From Ferrovibrio sp046297595 (GTDB taxonomy: Bacteria; Pseudomonadota; Alphaproteobacteria; Ferrovibrionales; Ferrovibrionaceae), in the NCBI RefSeq assembly GCF_046297595.1, contig NZ_JBKBHT010000001.1, positions 434,001-498,000 on the forward strand: 64,000 nt of DNA, read 5' to 3'. The notes below the pieces were generated by a model. The model did not search any database. It was not told the DNA's origin and was given only the letters and a program-made list of their open reading frames with translations. The position numbers and the translations under genes are program-made. Positions 31,772 through 41,125 of the stretch are shown here, piece by piece. Numbering within the stretch: the first letter of the stretch is position 1; the number at the start of each line of letters is the position of its first letter.

Positions 31772-32986
31772 TCAGCGCAGGCAGGCACCCAGATCGAAAT
31801 CGGCCAGCCGGGCGGCATCCAGCGCCGCATCGGTGAAATCGGTGGCGGCATGGCGGCCGCTGAACTGTCCGCCGCCGGAATAGATGCGCAGACGGCCGGG
31901 CGTGGCGCGGGTGAAATCGGCCCAGCGCAGGCTGGCGCCAATGAACCGGCAGCCGGCGATGCGCGCCTCGTGGAAACTGGCGCCGGCCAGGTTGGCGCGG
32001 CTAAAGGTGGCGAGCAGCAGGCTGGCGCGGTCGAAGCGGCAACCGCGCAGGTCGCAGTCGCTGAAATCCGCGCCGTCCAGCTCAAGGCCGGTGAAGTCGT
32101 GATAGGGGAAACGCTGGCCGGCGAGATTGAGCTGGCGGCCGGCCGCACCATCGGTCTGGGTCCAGGCGCGATGCGCGGCAACAGCGGCCGCCAGTTCAGG
32201 CTCGAAATCGGCCGGCGCGATCAGCCGCGCGCTGGCAACATCGAAACCATCGGTGGCGATGCCGCGCAGGATGGCACCGGTGAAATCCGCGCCTACCGCC
32301 GCCGCCTTTTCCACCGTGGCGTTGACGATCTGCGCCTGGCTCAGGTTGGCGCCGACCAGCCGGGTGCCGACCAGCCGCGCGTCACTCAAATTCGCGCCGC
32401 TGAGATTGGCATAGGAAAGGTCGGCATCGCGCAGGTTGCTGCCGAAGAAATTCGCGCCGGAGAGATCCGCGCCCACCAGCGAGGCGCCGCTCAGGTCCAC
32501 GCCGGAGAATTGCGCGCGCGAGGCGGTGGCATAATCCAGCAGGCAGTTGCTGAGGTCGGATACGTCGATGCCGACGCGGGCATCGCTGTGCAGATGGGCA
32601 TCGGGCCGCATCATCACGCCGCCGCGGAAATCGGCCTCGACCAGGATGGCATTGTTCAGGTTGGCGCCGGCCAGGCTGGTGCCGCGCAGGATGGCGCGGG
32701 TCAGGTTGGCATTCTGCAGATCGGCGCGGCCGAGATCGGCGCCAAACAGGTCGGCCTCGGCCAGGTCGGCGCGCGACAGGCGGGCGCGGCGCAGGTTGGT
32801 GCCGGCCAGCCGGGCCTTCTGCAGCGAGCGGCCGGCAAAATCGGCATTCTCCAGGTCGCGATACGACAGGTCGACGATCTCGCCGCCGGTATCCCACCAG
32901 CGCGGGTCGCGCGCCAGCGGGTCCATGGACTGAAGGTCCATGCTTGAAGGATCCGGCTGGGTGCGGGTATGGGCGGGCGTGGACAT
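31772..32986 (-). CDS. pentapeptide-repeat protein
   Basis: This 404-residue protein is built largely from A(D/N)LxX pentapeptides, expected to form right-handed quadrilateral beta helices. One block covers about residues 40-105, a second about 140-230, and a third about 290-385. Between the second and third is a linker with ELAAAVAAHRAWTQTDGAAGR that is shared by some alphaproteobacterial pentapeptide proteins. No export signal or other domain. Function unknown; family members include gyrase-mimicking and membrane-associated proteins. The start at ATG 32984-32986 is tentative; Met16, Met20 and an upstream GTG (33022) are alternatives and none has a good ribosome site. Confidence 0.8.
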   Translation of the reverse strand: MSTPAHTRTQPDPSSMDLQSMDPLARDPRWWDTGGEIVDLSYRDLENADFAGRSLQKARLAGTNLRRARLSRADLAEADLFGADLGRADLQNANLTRAILRGTSLAGANLNNAILVEADFRGGVMMRPDAHLHSDARVGIDVSDLSNCLLDYATASRAQFSGVDLSGASLVGADLSGANFFGSNLRDADLSYANLSGANLSDARLVGTRLVGANLSQAQIVNATVEKAAAVGADFTGAILRGIATDGFDVASARLIAPADFEPELAAAVAAHRAWTQTDGAAGRQLNLAGQRFPYHDFTGLELDGADFSDCDLRGCRFDRASLLLATFSRANLAGASFHEARIAGCRFIGASLRWADFTRATPGRLRIYSGGGQFSGRHAATDFTDAALDAARLADFDLGACLR

Positions 32987-33060
32987 GGGAGGGTGGCCAA
33001 AAAGCGGGCGCCTGTTTACCACATCCCGTTTGTACGCAAAGTATTATGTTTTATAGCAAT

Positions 33061-33100
33061 TCAAAAGAAAGGCGGCCCGGACTGATCCGCCCGGGCCGCC
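33061..33100 (-). terminator. terminator of the pnt operon
   Basis: GGCGGCCCGG and CCGGGCCGCC form a perfect 10-bp stem with a 10-nt loop, followed on the minus strand by TTTCTTTTGA. It lies 41 nt past the pntB stop. Confidence 0.85.
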
Positions 33101-33141
33101 TGGATTGTCTGAATACAATATCGCCGAGGATCGGCGGGCTT

Positions 33142-34539
33142 TTAGAGGCCCTTCACGATGTCCTCGACCATCTTCTTGGCGTCGGCCAGTAACATCATCG
33201 TGTTGTCCTTGTAGAACAGCTCGTTGTCGATGCCGGCATAACCCGATGCCATCGAGCGTTTCACGAACAACACGGTCTTGGCCTTGTCGACGTCGAGGAT
33301 CGGCATGCCGAAGATCGGGCTTTTCGGGTCGTCGCGCGCGGCCGGGTTGGTCACGTCGTTTGCACCGATCACGAAGGCGACGTCGGCGGTCTGGAATTCG
33401 GAGTTGATCTCCTCCAGCTCGAACACCTCGTCATAGGGCACGTTGGCCTCGGCCAGCAGCACGTTCATGTGCCCCGGCATGCGGCCCGCCACTGGATGGA
33501 TGGCGTATTTCACTTCCACGCCCTCCTCCTTCAGCTTGTCGCCCATCTCGCGCAGGGCATGTTGGGCCTGGCTGACCGCCATGCCGTAACCCGGCACGAT
33601 GATCACCTTGCCGGCATTCTTCATGATGAAGGCGGCATCGTCGGCCGAACCCTTCTTGTAGGCGCGGTCGACCTTCTGGCCGCCGGCGGCCGCAGATGTG
33701 TCGCCGCCGAAGCCGCCGAGGATCACGTTGAACAGCGAGCGGTTCATGCCCTTGCACATGATGTAGGACAGGATCGCGCCCGAGGAGCCGACCAGCGCGC
33801 CGGTGACGATCAGCGCCGGGTTCTGCAGCGTGAAGCCGATGCCGGCCGCCGCCCAGCCCGAATAGCTGTTCAGCATCGAGACGACGACAGGCATGTCGGC
33901 GCCGCCGATGGGGATGATGATGGTGAAGCCGACGATCAGCGCCAGCAGCGTGACGGCCCAGAACAGCTCGCGGCTGGGATTCATGCAGAAGGCCACGATC
34001 AGGCCCAGGATCACCAGGCCGATCAGGGCGTTCAGCATATGCTGGCCCTTGAAGATCACCGGGCTGCCCGACACCAGGCCCTGCAGCTTGGCGAAGGCCA
34101 CCAGCGAGCCGGAGAAGGTGATGATGCCGATCACCACGCCGAGCGACATCTCGATGCGCGCGGCGACCGTGATCTGGCCGGCGGCATTGAGGATGCCGTA
34201 GGGGGCGGGATTGTAGAAGGCGGCGGCAGCCACCAGCACGGCGGCGAGGCCGACGAGGCTGTGCATGGCGGCGACCAGCTGCGGCATCGCCGTCATCTGG
34301 ATGCGGCGGGCCAGCACGGTGCCGACGGAACCGCCGATGAGCAGCGCGACCAGCACCCAGACGATGGTGCCGGACAGATCGCCCAGATTGGCAATGGTGG
34401 TCAGCACGGCGATGCCCATGCCGGTCATGCCATAGATATTGCCCTTGCGGCTGGTCTCAGGCGACGACAGGCCGCGCAGGGCCAGGATGAACAGGACGGA
34501 GCTGACGAGGTAGAGCAGCGCGGTCAGTTGGATCGGCAT
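33142..34539 (-). CDS. pntB: NAD(P) transhydrogenase subunit beta
   Basis: This 465-residue subunit couples proton flow to hydride transfer from NADH to NADP. The first 270 residues contain about nine membrane helices (LTALLYLVSSVLFILALRGL and onward). The C-terminal dIII domain binds NADP, with VIIVPGYGMAVSQAQHALREMG and the conserved HPVAGRMPGHMNVLLAEANVPYDEV. FVIGANDVTNPAARDD is also diagnostic. It is the last gene of a three-gene pnt operon, 13 nt after the middle gene, and is followed by a terminator. Confidence 0.97.
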   Translation of the reverse strand: MPIQLTALLYLVSSVLFILALRGLSSPETSRKGNIYGMTGMGIAVLTTIANLGDLSGTIVWVLVALLIGGSVGTVLARRIQMTAMPQLVAAMHSLVGLAAVLVAAAAFYNPAPYGILNAAGQITVAARIEMSLGVVIGIITFSGSLVAFAKLQGLVSGSPVIFKGQHMLNALIGLVILGLIVAFCMNPSRELFWAVTLLALIVGFTIIIPIGGADMPVVVSMLNSYSGWAAAGIGFTLQNPALIVTGALVGSSGAILSYIMCKGMNRSLFNVILGGFGGDTSAAAGGQKVDRAYKKGSADDAAFIMKNAGKVIIVPGYGMAVSQAQHALREMGDKLKEEGVEVKYAIHPVAGRMPGHMNVLLAEANVPYDEVFELEEINSEFQTADVAFVIGANDVTNPAARDDPKSPIFGMPILDVDKAKTVLFVKRSMASGYAGIDNELFYKDNTMMLLADAKKMVEDIVKGL

Positions 34540-34552
34540 GGCGCGGCCCCTC

Positions 34553-34852
34553 TCACTTCTTTTCTTTTTTCTTGTACATCGCCAGCATGCGCTGGGTGAC
34601 CAGGAAGCCGCCGAAGATGTTGACGGCGGCCAGCGCGATGGCGATCAGGCCGAAGATCTTCGAGGCATCGAAGGTGGCCGAGGCACCGGCGGCGATCAGC
34701 GCACCGACGATGATGACCGAGGAAATCGCATTGGTGACGCTCATCAGCGGCGTGTGCAGGGCGGGCGTCACGCTCCAGACCACGTAATAGCCGACGAAGC
34801 AGGCCAGCACGAAGATCGAGAGCAGCGAGAAGAAGGAATAGACTTCGGCCAT
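34553..34852 (-). CDS. pntAB: NAD(P) transhydrogenase subunit alpha part 2 (membrane)
   Basis: This 99-residue membrane part of the alpha subunit carries three to four helices (FFSLLSIFVLACFVGYYVVW, SVTNAISSVIIVGALIAAG and IFGLIAIALAAVNIFGGFLV). The signature TPALHTPLMSVTNAISSVIIVGA is characteristic. A split alpha subunit is normal in many alphaproteobacteria. It starts 3 nt after the soluble alpha gene. The end is a basic KKKEKK tail. Confidence 0.94.
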   Translation of the reverse strand: MAEVYSFFSLLSIFVLACFVGYYVVWSVTPALHTPLMSVTNAISSVIIVGALIAAGASATFDASKIFGLIAIALAAVNIFGGFLVTQRMLAMYKKKEKK

Positions 34853-34855
34853 GGC

Positions 34856-36007
34856 TCAGGCCCCCTCTTTCAGCATGGGATGGATCACGGCGCCGTCGCG
34901 CGTCAGGCAGGTGCCAGAAACCGTCTCGTCCTCGGGGTTGAACTTGAAGGTCTTGCCGTCCTTGTCCCAATGCGGGGACAGGAAGTTCCACAGGTTCTTG
35001 GCATAAAGGTTGGAGGCATCGACCGGCACGCGGCTGGGATAGTTGGTGTAGCCCACCACCTTCACGCCGTTGACCACCACCACTTCGTCGGGTTTCGACA
35101 GCGGGCAGTTGCCGCCGGATTCCACCGCCAGGTCGATGATCACCGAACCGGGCCGCATACTCTTCACCATCTCTTCCGTCACCAGCACCGGCGCGGGACG
35201 GCCGGGAATCAGGGCGGTGGTGATGACGATATCCTGCTTCTTCACCGTCTCGGCCACCAGAGCGGCCTGCTTGGCCTTGTACTCGGCCGACATTTCCTTG
35301 GCGTAGCCGCCCGCGGTCTGCGAGGCGCGGGCCTCTTCGTCATCGACCCAGACGAACTTGCCGCCGAGGCTTTCCACCTGTTCCTTGGTGGCCGGGCGCA
35401 CATCGGTGGCCGAGACCACGGCGCCGAGGCGCTTGGCGGTGGCAATCGCCTGCAGGCCGGCAACGCCGACGCCCATCACGAAGACGCGGGCCGGCGCGAT
35501 GGTGCCGGCCGAGGTCATCATCATCGGGAAGGCGCGCCCGAAATGGCTGGCCGCATCCAGCACCGACTTGTAGCCGGCGAGGTTGGACTGCGAGGAGAGG
35601 ATGTCCATCGACTGCGCGCGGGTGATACGCGGCATCAGTTCCATGGCAAAGGCATTCACGCCGGCAGCGGCATAGGCCTTCACCTGATCGCGCTGCTGCA
35701 ACGCCTGAAGCCCGGCGACGAGGATGGCACCTTTTTTCAGCAGGGCCAGTTCGTCATTGCCTTCGGCCGCCGTCATCGGTCGCTGCACCTTCAGCACCAT
35801 GTCGGCATCGGCCAGCGCGGACTTCGCATCCGGCGCGATCTGCGCGCCCATGGCGGTGTAATGCTCGTCGAGGATATCGGCAGCCAAGCCGGCGCCGGTC
35901 TCGATCACGACGCTGCAGCCAAGGCCCACGAATTTCTTCACGGTCTCAGGCGAGGCGGCGACGCGCTTCTCGCCGGGCCGGCGCTCCTTCGGAATGGCAA
36001 TTTTCAT
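34856..36007 (-). CDS. pntAA: NAD(P) transhydrogenase subunit alpha part 1 (soluble NAD-binding)
   Basis: This 383-residue dI domain binds NAD(H). Markers are IPKERRPGEKRVAASPETVKKF at the N-terminus, the RQD-type loop region SSQSNLAGYKSVLDAA, the Rossmann motif VFVMGVGVAGLQAIATAKRLGA, and the mobile-loop region NYPSRVPVDASNLYAKNLWNFL. It is the first gene of the pnt operon. A gene for an oxidase subunit lies 76 nt upstream on the same strand. Confidence 0.95.
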   Translation of the reverse strand: MKIAIPKERRPGEKRVAASPETVKKFVGLGCSVVIETGAGLAADILDEHYTAMGAQIAPDAKSALADADMVLKVQRPMTAAEGNDELALLKKGAILVAGLQALQQRDQVKAYAAAGVNAFAMELMPRITRAQSMDILSSQSNLAGYKSVLDAASHFGRAFPMMMTSAGTIAPARVFVMGVGVAGLQAIATAKRLGAVVSATDVRPATKEQVESLGGKFVWVDDEEARASQTAGGYAKEMSAEYKAKQAALVAETVKKQDIVITTALIPGRPAPVLVTEEMVKSMRPGSVIIDLAVESGGNCPLSKPDEVVVVNGVKVVGYTNYPSRVPVDASNLYAKNLWNFLSPHWDKDGKTFKFNPEDETVSGTCLTRDGAVIHPMLKEGA

Positions 36008-36083
36008 GGCAGAACTCCCCCCTGTACTCGTAAACCGACGGCTTCAATACGAGAGCGGCGCCCGAAGGCGCCGCCGGGCCGGT

Positions 36084-36224
36084 TCAGACCAGGAAGATCG
36101 CCATGAGGATGAGCAGGACCACAATGGCAACCGTGCCCCAGGTCGTCATCTTCATGAAGGCACCCCAGGCCGCCTTGTGCTGGCTGATGTCCATGGTGCC
36201 CATCTGATGCTGTTCACTCGCCAT
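36084..36224 (-). CDS. aa3-type cytochrome c oxidase subunit IV (small)
   Basis: This 46-residue single-helix protein (MDISQHKAAWGAFMKMTTWG, then VAIVVLLILMAIFLV) matches the bacterial aa3-type oxidase subunit IV family (COX4_pro_2) found in Paracoccus-like bacteria, where it sits at the edge of the oxidase. The start at ATG 36222-36224 has GAGGG upstream. No oxidase subunit I-III genes are in the window, so the gene is separated from the main cluster; it is often found beside pnt genes. Confidence 0.85.
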   Translation of the reverse strand: MASEQHQMGTMDISQHKAAWGAFMKMTTWGTVAIVVLLILMAIFLV

Positions 36225-36327
36225 GATACCCTCTGCATGGTTTAGGGATTGAATCGACGGGGATATTACGCTGGCCCCAGAAGCCGGCACAACCCTTCAC
36301 CAGCCTGGCGGGCCGCCTCTCGCGGCG

Positions 36328-37401
36328 TCAGGCCACCAAGCCGACCAGCCGGCCGATCTCGCGGCTGGCGCGGGCAGCTTCAGCGGCAGGGGCATAAGCC
36401 TGTGCCGCCCTTGCGGCAGGGCCGTCGCGGCCGGACTGGCCTGCGTCAGACTGGCCTGCGTCAGACTGGCCTGAACCAGACTGGCCGCCAGACGACTGGC
36501 CGAAGGCTGCCGGAGCCGCCCCATCGGCAGCCCCCTCTTCCTGCGCCTGGCCCGGCAGGGCCGGCGCGTTGGCCGCGGCCTCTTCCCGTTCGGCGGCGGC
36601 GGCTTCCTGCTCGGCACGCTTTTCCTCGCGAATCTGCGCCAGGGCCTGCAGCCGGAGTTGCTGGGCCGCCGCGGCCACGGCGCGGTCGGCGCCGGATGGA
36701 TCGGCCGGAGCCAGGGCGGCGGCGGCCACCTGGGCCGCCTTCTGCAGGGTGGCCTCGGGATCGCTTTCCGCGCCGATATCGATGGGAACCTCGCCGGCCA
36801 CCGCATAAAGCTGGCCGTCGGGCCCGCGGGTGTAACTGTAGGATGGTGCGCCGGCATACTGGCCGCCGACGGCAGCGTGGGCGCGTTCATGGGCGCGCAC
36901 CTTGGCGTCGATCTGCTTGAGCTTGGCGACCTGCTGCTTTTCCTCCTCGCTCAGCTCGCCCGCCGTTTTGGCGCCGCCGGAGGCCTGGCTGCCGGATGCT
37001 TCGCTGCCCTGGATGTCCGCTTCCTGCGCGGTGAGCAGCGTGGCGCCGCTGGCCAGAGCCGAGCCGCCGCCGGGCCGCAGCGTGATGACATTGCTGCTTT
37101 CCGCGCCGCCGCTGCCCGGCACCGGACGCGGCGGTTCGCCCTGCCGGCGGTTCTGCGCCTGCTGCGGTTCGCCGCCGCCGAGAATCTTCAGACCGGGGAA
37201 TTGCGCCTGCATCTGCGCCTTCAGCGCGGCACCATGCACGCTGCATTCCAGCGACTGGCACACAGCGCTGCCGTCGCTGGCCAGGCTTTGCGGCGTGGCC
37301 ACGCTGAAACTGCCGGCACTCCCGTAACTGGATATCGAGCCCGGCGAAAAGGACGACAAACCGCCGATCATGCGCCCCGACTGCCGTGATGCGGCCCCCA
37401 T
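36328..37401 (-). CDS. SprA-type putative metalloprotease (CJM1_0395 family)
   Basis: A 357-residue protein. The conserved core near residues 155-215 reads QVAKLKQIDAKVRAHERAHAAVGGQYAGAPSYSY, where HERAH is a HExxH zinc-protease motif, followed by DGQLYAVAGEVPIDIG. This is the signature of the SprA-related putative metalloproteases. The C-terminus is Ala/Glu-rich and contains tandem QSDAG repeats. There is no signal peptide. Export and proteolysis are unproven. Start at 37401 or at Met11 (37371), the latter preceded by GGGGCG. Confidence 0.75.
   Translation of the reverse strand: MGAASRQSGRMIGGLSSFSPGSISSYGSAGSFSVATPQSLASDGSAVCQSLECSVHGAALKAQMQAQFPGLKILGGGEPQQAQNRRQGEPPRPVPGSGGAESSNVITLRPGGGSALASGATLLTAQEADIQGSEASGSQASGGAKTAGELSEEEKQQVAKLKQIDAKVRAHERAHAAVGGQYAGAPSYSYTRGPDGQLYAVAGEVPIDIGAESDPEATLQKAAQVAAAALAPADPSGADRAVAAAAQQLRLQALAQIREEKRAEQEAAAAEREEAAANAPALPGQAQEEGAADGAAPAAFGQSSGGQSGSGQSDAGQSDAGQSGRDGPAARAAQAYAPAAEAARASREIGRLVGLVA
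36434..36501. repeat. 15-bp tandem repeat inside the metalloprotease gene
   Basis: About 4.5 copies of GACTGGCCTGCGTCA (two exact, the others diverged), encoding QSDAG-type pentapeptides on the minus strand. In-frame length, so copy-number change would only alter linker length. Confidence 0.8.
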
Positions 37402-37452
37402 GGGCCACGAAACATTATTTCAGGGGCATTTTCGACCCGAAGCGGCCCGGCC

Positions 37453-38799
37453 TCAAGCGATTTCTGCCGGCAATCCCGCAATCTTGAGCGCGGCCTTCTG
37501 GCGTTTTTCCATGGCCTTCACGTCGAAATCGGCGATCAGGTCGTGGAACAGGCGGTGCCAGTTGATCTCGGCCTTCAGATGCAGGAACACCCCGCCCAGG
37601 CCGATGGCGGCACGGTCCATGAAGACGAATTCGCGCGGCGGCGTCACGCCGCCCAGCTCCTTCAGCTTGCGATGCACCTGCTCGGCCACCTCGCGGCCGT
37701 AGAGGCCCGACGATTCCATTTCCTGGATGCGGCGCGGGCGGTCTTCCAGCAGCGGCGCGTAGACGAACTCGGCCCAGAGGTTGAGCGTGTCGATCACCTC
37801 GTTGGACAGACCGGTGAAACCCCAGGTCTCGTAGGCATGCACGGCGAGGTCGCGGTCGTTGCCCGAGATGGCGCGGTAGAGATCGATCACGCCGCCGACG
37901 AAGCGCGAGGGGAAGATGCGCACGCAGCCGAAATCCAGCAGGTTGATGCCGAGATCGTCGCGCACCGTGTAATTGCCCAGATGCGGGTCGCCATGAATCA
38001 CGCCGCATTGATAAAACGGCACATACCAGGCGCGGAACAGGTTCATCGCAATCGTGTTGCGGGTTTCCTGCGGCGCATCGGCGTAATCGAGCAACCGGCG
38101 GCCGTCCAGCCAGGTCATCGAGAGCAGGCGCTTCGTGCTCAGCTCTGGCAGCACCGCGGGTACATGAACATTGGCCTCGCCCTTCAGCATCTCTGCATAG
38201 AGCCGCATATGCAGCGCCTCGCGCTCGTAATCCAGTTCCTCGCGCAGGCGGGCGGCGATCTCAGCATGGATATGCGTGGTGTCGATGGCGGCATCCATGC
38301 GGCGGTAGATGGCGAAGATCAGCTTGAGCTGCCGCAGGTCGGCCTCCACGGCCGAGGCCATGTCGGGATATTGCAGCTTCACGGCAAGCGCGCGGCCGTC
38401 CTTCGATGTCGCGCGATGCACCTGGCCCAGGCTGGCGGCGGCAGCGGCACTGAGCTCGAAGCTGCCGAATTTCGCCTGCCATTGCGGCCCGAGTTCGGCC
38501 ACCATGCGGCGCTTCACGAAGGCCGGGCCCATGGCCGGCGCGTTGGCCTGCAGCTGGGTCAGTTCCTGCACGTATTCCTTGGGCAGCGCGTCCGGAATGG
38601 TGGACATGATCTGCGCCACCTTCATCAGCGGGCCTTTCAGGCCGCCCAGAGCCGCGCGCAGTTCGGCCGCATGTTTGCCGCGGTCGAGCTTCACGCCCAG
38701 CATGCGTTCGGCACCCAGCTTTGCCGCCAGGCCGCCGACCGAGGCGCCCACCTTCGCGTAGCGGCGGACGCGGCCGAGCGTGCTGTCTTCCTCGGCCAT
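37453..38799 (-). CDS. UbiB/ABC1-family atypical kinase
   Basis: This 448-residue ADCK/UbiB-type protein kinase-like ATPase has the signature KVAQ (residues 60-63, a KxGQ variant), the Ala-rich loop SAAAAASLGQVHRA, GVIHGDPHLGNYTV (catalytic loop) and NLLDFGCVRIF (DFG). It lacks the C-terminal membrane helices of E. coli UbiB, so it is the shorter soluble type. Its role could be in quinone metabolism or lipid homeostasis. It begins 5 nt after the oligoendopeptidase stop, so the two form an operon. Confidence 0.85.
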   Translation of the reverse strand: MAEEDSTLGRVRRYAKVGASVGGLAAKLGAERMLGVKLDRGKHAAELRAALGGLKGPLMKVAQIMSTIPDALPKEYVQELTQLQANAPAMGPAFVKRRMVAELGPQWQAKFGSFELSAAAAASLGQVHRATSKDGRALAVKLQYPDMASAVEADLRQLKLIFAIYRRMDAAIDTTHIHAEIAARLREELDYEREALHMRLYAEMLKGEANVHVPAVLPELSTKRLLSMTWLDGRRLLDYADAPQETRNTIAMNLFRAWYVPFYQCGVIHGDPHLGNYTVRDDLGINLLDFGCVRIFPSRFVGGVIDLYRAISGNDRDLAVHAYETWGFTGLSNEVIDTLNLWAEFVYAPLLEDRPRRIQEMESSGLYGREVAEQVHRKLKELGGVTPPREFVFMDRAAIGLGGVFLHLKAEINWHRLFHDLIADFDVKAMEKRQKAALKIAGLPAEIA

Positions 38800-38804
38800 A
38801 TGAA

Positions 38805-40604
38805 TCAGTCCAGCTTTTCCAGCTCGTCGATGAAGCCTTCGATCACACCCAGGCCCTTCGACCAGAAGGCCGGATCGGCGGCGTCCAGCCCGAAGGGCGC
38901 CAGCAGCTCCTTGTGCCGCAGCGTGCCGCCGGCCTTCAGCATGGCGAAGTATTTCTCCTGGAAGCCCTGCTCCGCATCCTGGTAGCGCGCATAGAGCGCG
39001 TTCACCAGGCAGTCGCCGAAGGCATAGGCGTAGACGTAGAAGGGCGAATGGACGAAATGCGGGATGTAGCACCAGAAGCTGCTGTAATCGGCGTCGAATT
39101 TCAGCGCCGGACCCAGGCTTTCCTTCTGCACGCCCATCCAGATCTCGCCCAGCCGGTCGGGCGTCAATTCGCCCGCGCGGCGCGCTTCATGCACCTGGCG
39201 TTCGAACTTGAAGAAGGCGATCTGGCGCACGACCGTATTCAGCATGTCCTCGACCTTGGAGGCCAGCATGATCTTGCGGCGCTCGGGCCCGGCGGCATCC
39301 AGCAGGGCGCGGAAGGTGAGCTGTTCGCCGAACACCGAAGCCGTCTCGGCAAGCGTCAGCGGCGTGTCGGCCATCAGCGGACCCTGCTCGGCGGCCAGCA
39401 GCTGATGCACGCCATGGCCCAGTTCATGCGCCAGCGTCATCACGTCGCGCGTGCGGCCCTGGTAGTTCAGCAGCAGATACGGATGCGCGCTCGGCACCGT
39501 GGGATGAGCGAAGGCGCCCGAGGCCTTACCCGGCCGCGCCGGTGCATCGATCCAGGCATTGTCGAAGAATTTTTTGCCCAGATCGGCCAACTGCGGCGAG
39601 AAGCGGCCATAGGCTTTCAGTACGATGTCGCGCGCCTCGTCCCAGCCGATGGCACGGTCGTGATCCTCGGGCAAAGGCGCGTTGCGATCCCACCAGGGCA
39701 GCTTCTTCACGCCCATCCACCGCGCCTTCAGCTTGTAGTAACGGTGCGAGAGTTTCGGATAGGCGGCGGTGACGGCATCGGTCAGCGCGTTCACCACCTC
39801 GGGCTCGACGCAATTGGAGAGATGCCGATAGGCCTCCGGCGTCGGATATTTGCGCCAGCGATCCTCGACTTCCTTGTCCTTGGCCAGCGTGTTGGTGATC
39901 AGCGCGAACAACCGGATATTCTGTTTGAACACCTTGGCCAGAACCTTGGCCGCCTTCCTGCGCGTGGCGGCATCCTTGTCGGACAGCTTGTGCAGCACCT
40001 GCTCGGCGGTGAGCTGGTCCTTGCCCCACGGGAAACGCAGCCCGGCCATGGTTTCGTCGAACAGGCGGTTCCAGGCGGCGCGGCCGGCAACGGCCTTTTC
40101 ATGCAGCAGGCGCTCCAGTTCGTCGTCGAGCTGGTGATCGCGGAACAGCCGCAGGTCGCGCAGCCACGGCCGGTAATGCGACAGTTTCGCCGACTGGGCA
40201 TATTTCTGCTCCAGCGCGGCGTCTCCCAGGCGGTTCAGCTCCAGCGTCAGGAAGAGCAGCCTGGTGGTGATGTCGTTCAGCTTCTCCTGCATGTCCTGGT
40301 AAAAGCCGGCGATCTTCGCATCGGCCATGTCGCCGGCATAAGCCAGCGAGGCGAAGGAATACATGCGGCCGATCAGGTCCTGCAGGGATTCGTATTCGGC
40401 GATCACGGCGGCCAGGTCGTCGCCCGACAGGCCGGCAATCTTTCCCTTGCCCTGCTGTTCCAGCCGAGCCGCGCGCTCGGCCACGGCGGCGAGGTCGCGC
40501 TGGAGTTCGGCGGAGTCCAAGCCAGGATACAGGTCGCTCAGGTCCCAGGTCGGCAGATGACCCAGGTCGTTGGCGGCGGATGCGGCGGTGGCAGGGGAAG
40601 CCAT
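38805..40604 (-). CDS. pepF: M3-family oligoendopeptidase F
   Basis: This 599-residue metallopeptidase of the PepF group has zinc-binding HELGH in TLAHELGHGVHQLLA near residue 390. The helical N-terminal PepF domain covers about 20-200 (TWDLSDLYPG), and the C-terminal part includes FCYIPHFVHSPFYVYAYAFGDCLV, diagnostic of the clade. It degrades short peptides in the cytoplasm. Start at ATG 40602-40604 with GAGGA 8 nt upstream; an ATG five codons earlier is possible. It is followed closely by the UbiB gene. Confidence 0.92.
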   Translation of the reverse strand: MASPATAASAANDLGHLPTWDLSDLYPGLDSAELQRDLAAVAERAARLEQQGKGKIAGLSGDDLAAVIAEYESLQDLIGRMYSFASLAYAGDMADAKIAGFYQDMQEKLNDITTRLLFLTLELNRLGDAALEQKYAQSAKLSHYRPWLRDLRLFRDHQLDDELERLLHEKAVAGRAAWNRLFDETMAGLRFPWGKDQLTAEQVLHKLSDKDAATRRKAAKVLAKVFKQNIRLFALITNTLAKDKEVEDRWRKYPTPEAYRHLSNCVEPEVVNALTDAVTAAYPKLSHRYYKLKARWMGVKKLPWWDRNAPLPEDHDRAIGWDEARDIVLKAYGRFSPQLADLGKKFFDNAWIDAPARPGKASGAFAHPTVPSAHPYLLLNYQGRTRDVMTLAHELGHGVHQLLAAEQGPLMADTPLTLAETASVFGEQLTFRALLDAAGPERRKIMLASKVEDMLNTVVRQIAFFKFERQVHEARRAGELTPDRLGEIWMGVQKESLGPALKFDADYSSFWCYIPHFVHSPFYVYAYAFGDCLVNALYARYQDAEQGFQEKYFAMLKAGGTLRHKELLAPFGLDAADPAFWSKGLGVIEGFIDELEKLD

Positions 40605-40684
40605 GCGTGAAATCCTCATTTCTTGTAATCGCTATAATATATGGGAAGCACCGGCTGGTTTGACCAGCCCATGCAAAAACGCGC

Positions 40685-41125
40685 TTAACCCAGCAGGAAA
40701 TGGGCGTGGGCAGCAGCCACCGGCTTGGCCGGGTCTTCCTGCCAGGCTTCGGCGCGCACATTGGCGATGCGGCGGCCATGCTTGGTGATCACGGCGCGGG
40801 CAAAGGTTTCCACCGGGCGGGCCGACCGCAAATAATCCACCTGCAGGTCGATGATCTTCGGAATCGTGTCGGTCTCGGCCGACCAGATCAGCTGCACGAT
40901 GGCGGCCGATTCCAGCAGCGCACCGACCACGCCGCCATGCAGAGCCGGCAGGCGCGAATTGCCGATCAGCTTGGGATCGGCCGGCAGCACGCAGAGCGGA
41001 TTGCCCGCAGCATCCTCGCGCATGGTGAGGCCGAGGAAACGGAAATACGGAATGGCCTGCAGGAAACCGGAAATGTCGCGATGTTCGCGGGCGTTCCGGA
41101 TCAGAGCTTCGAGATCCATGGTCAT
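40685..41125 (-). CDS. PaaI-type hotdog thioesterase
   Basis: This 146-residue hotdog-fold acyl-CoA thioesterase has the conserved ALHGGVVGALLESAA with the catalytic region, and the core IIDLQVDYLRSARPVETFARAVITKHGRRIANVRAEAW. It hydrolyses medium or aromatic acyl-CoA esters. The ATG overlaps the stop of the paralogous upstream gene by 4 nt (ATGA). The two thioesterases probably form a heteromer or serve two substrates. Confidence 0.87.
   Translation of the reverse strand: MTMDLEALIRNAREHRDISGFLQAIPYFRFLGLTMREDAAGNPLCVLPADPKLIGNSRLPALHGGVVGALLESAAIVQLIWSAETDTIPKIIDLQVDYLRSARPVETFARAVITKHGRRIANVRAEAWQEDPAKPVAAAHAHFLLG

Noticed and set aside
34553..36007. Frameshifted pntA
   Set aside because: Two separate alpha-subunit genes are the normal state in alphaproteobacteria; both parts start and end correctly.
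36434..36501. CRISPR-like short repeats
   Set aside because: The 15-bp units are contiguous without spacers and lie in-frame inside a gene; a coding minisatellite.
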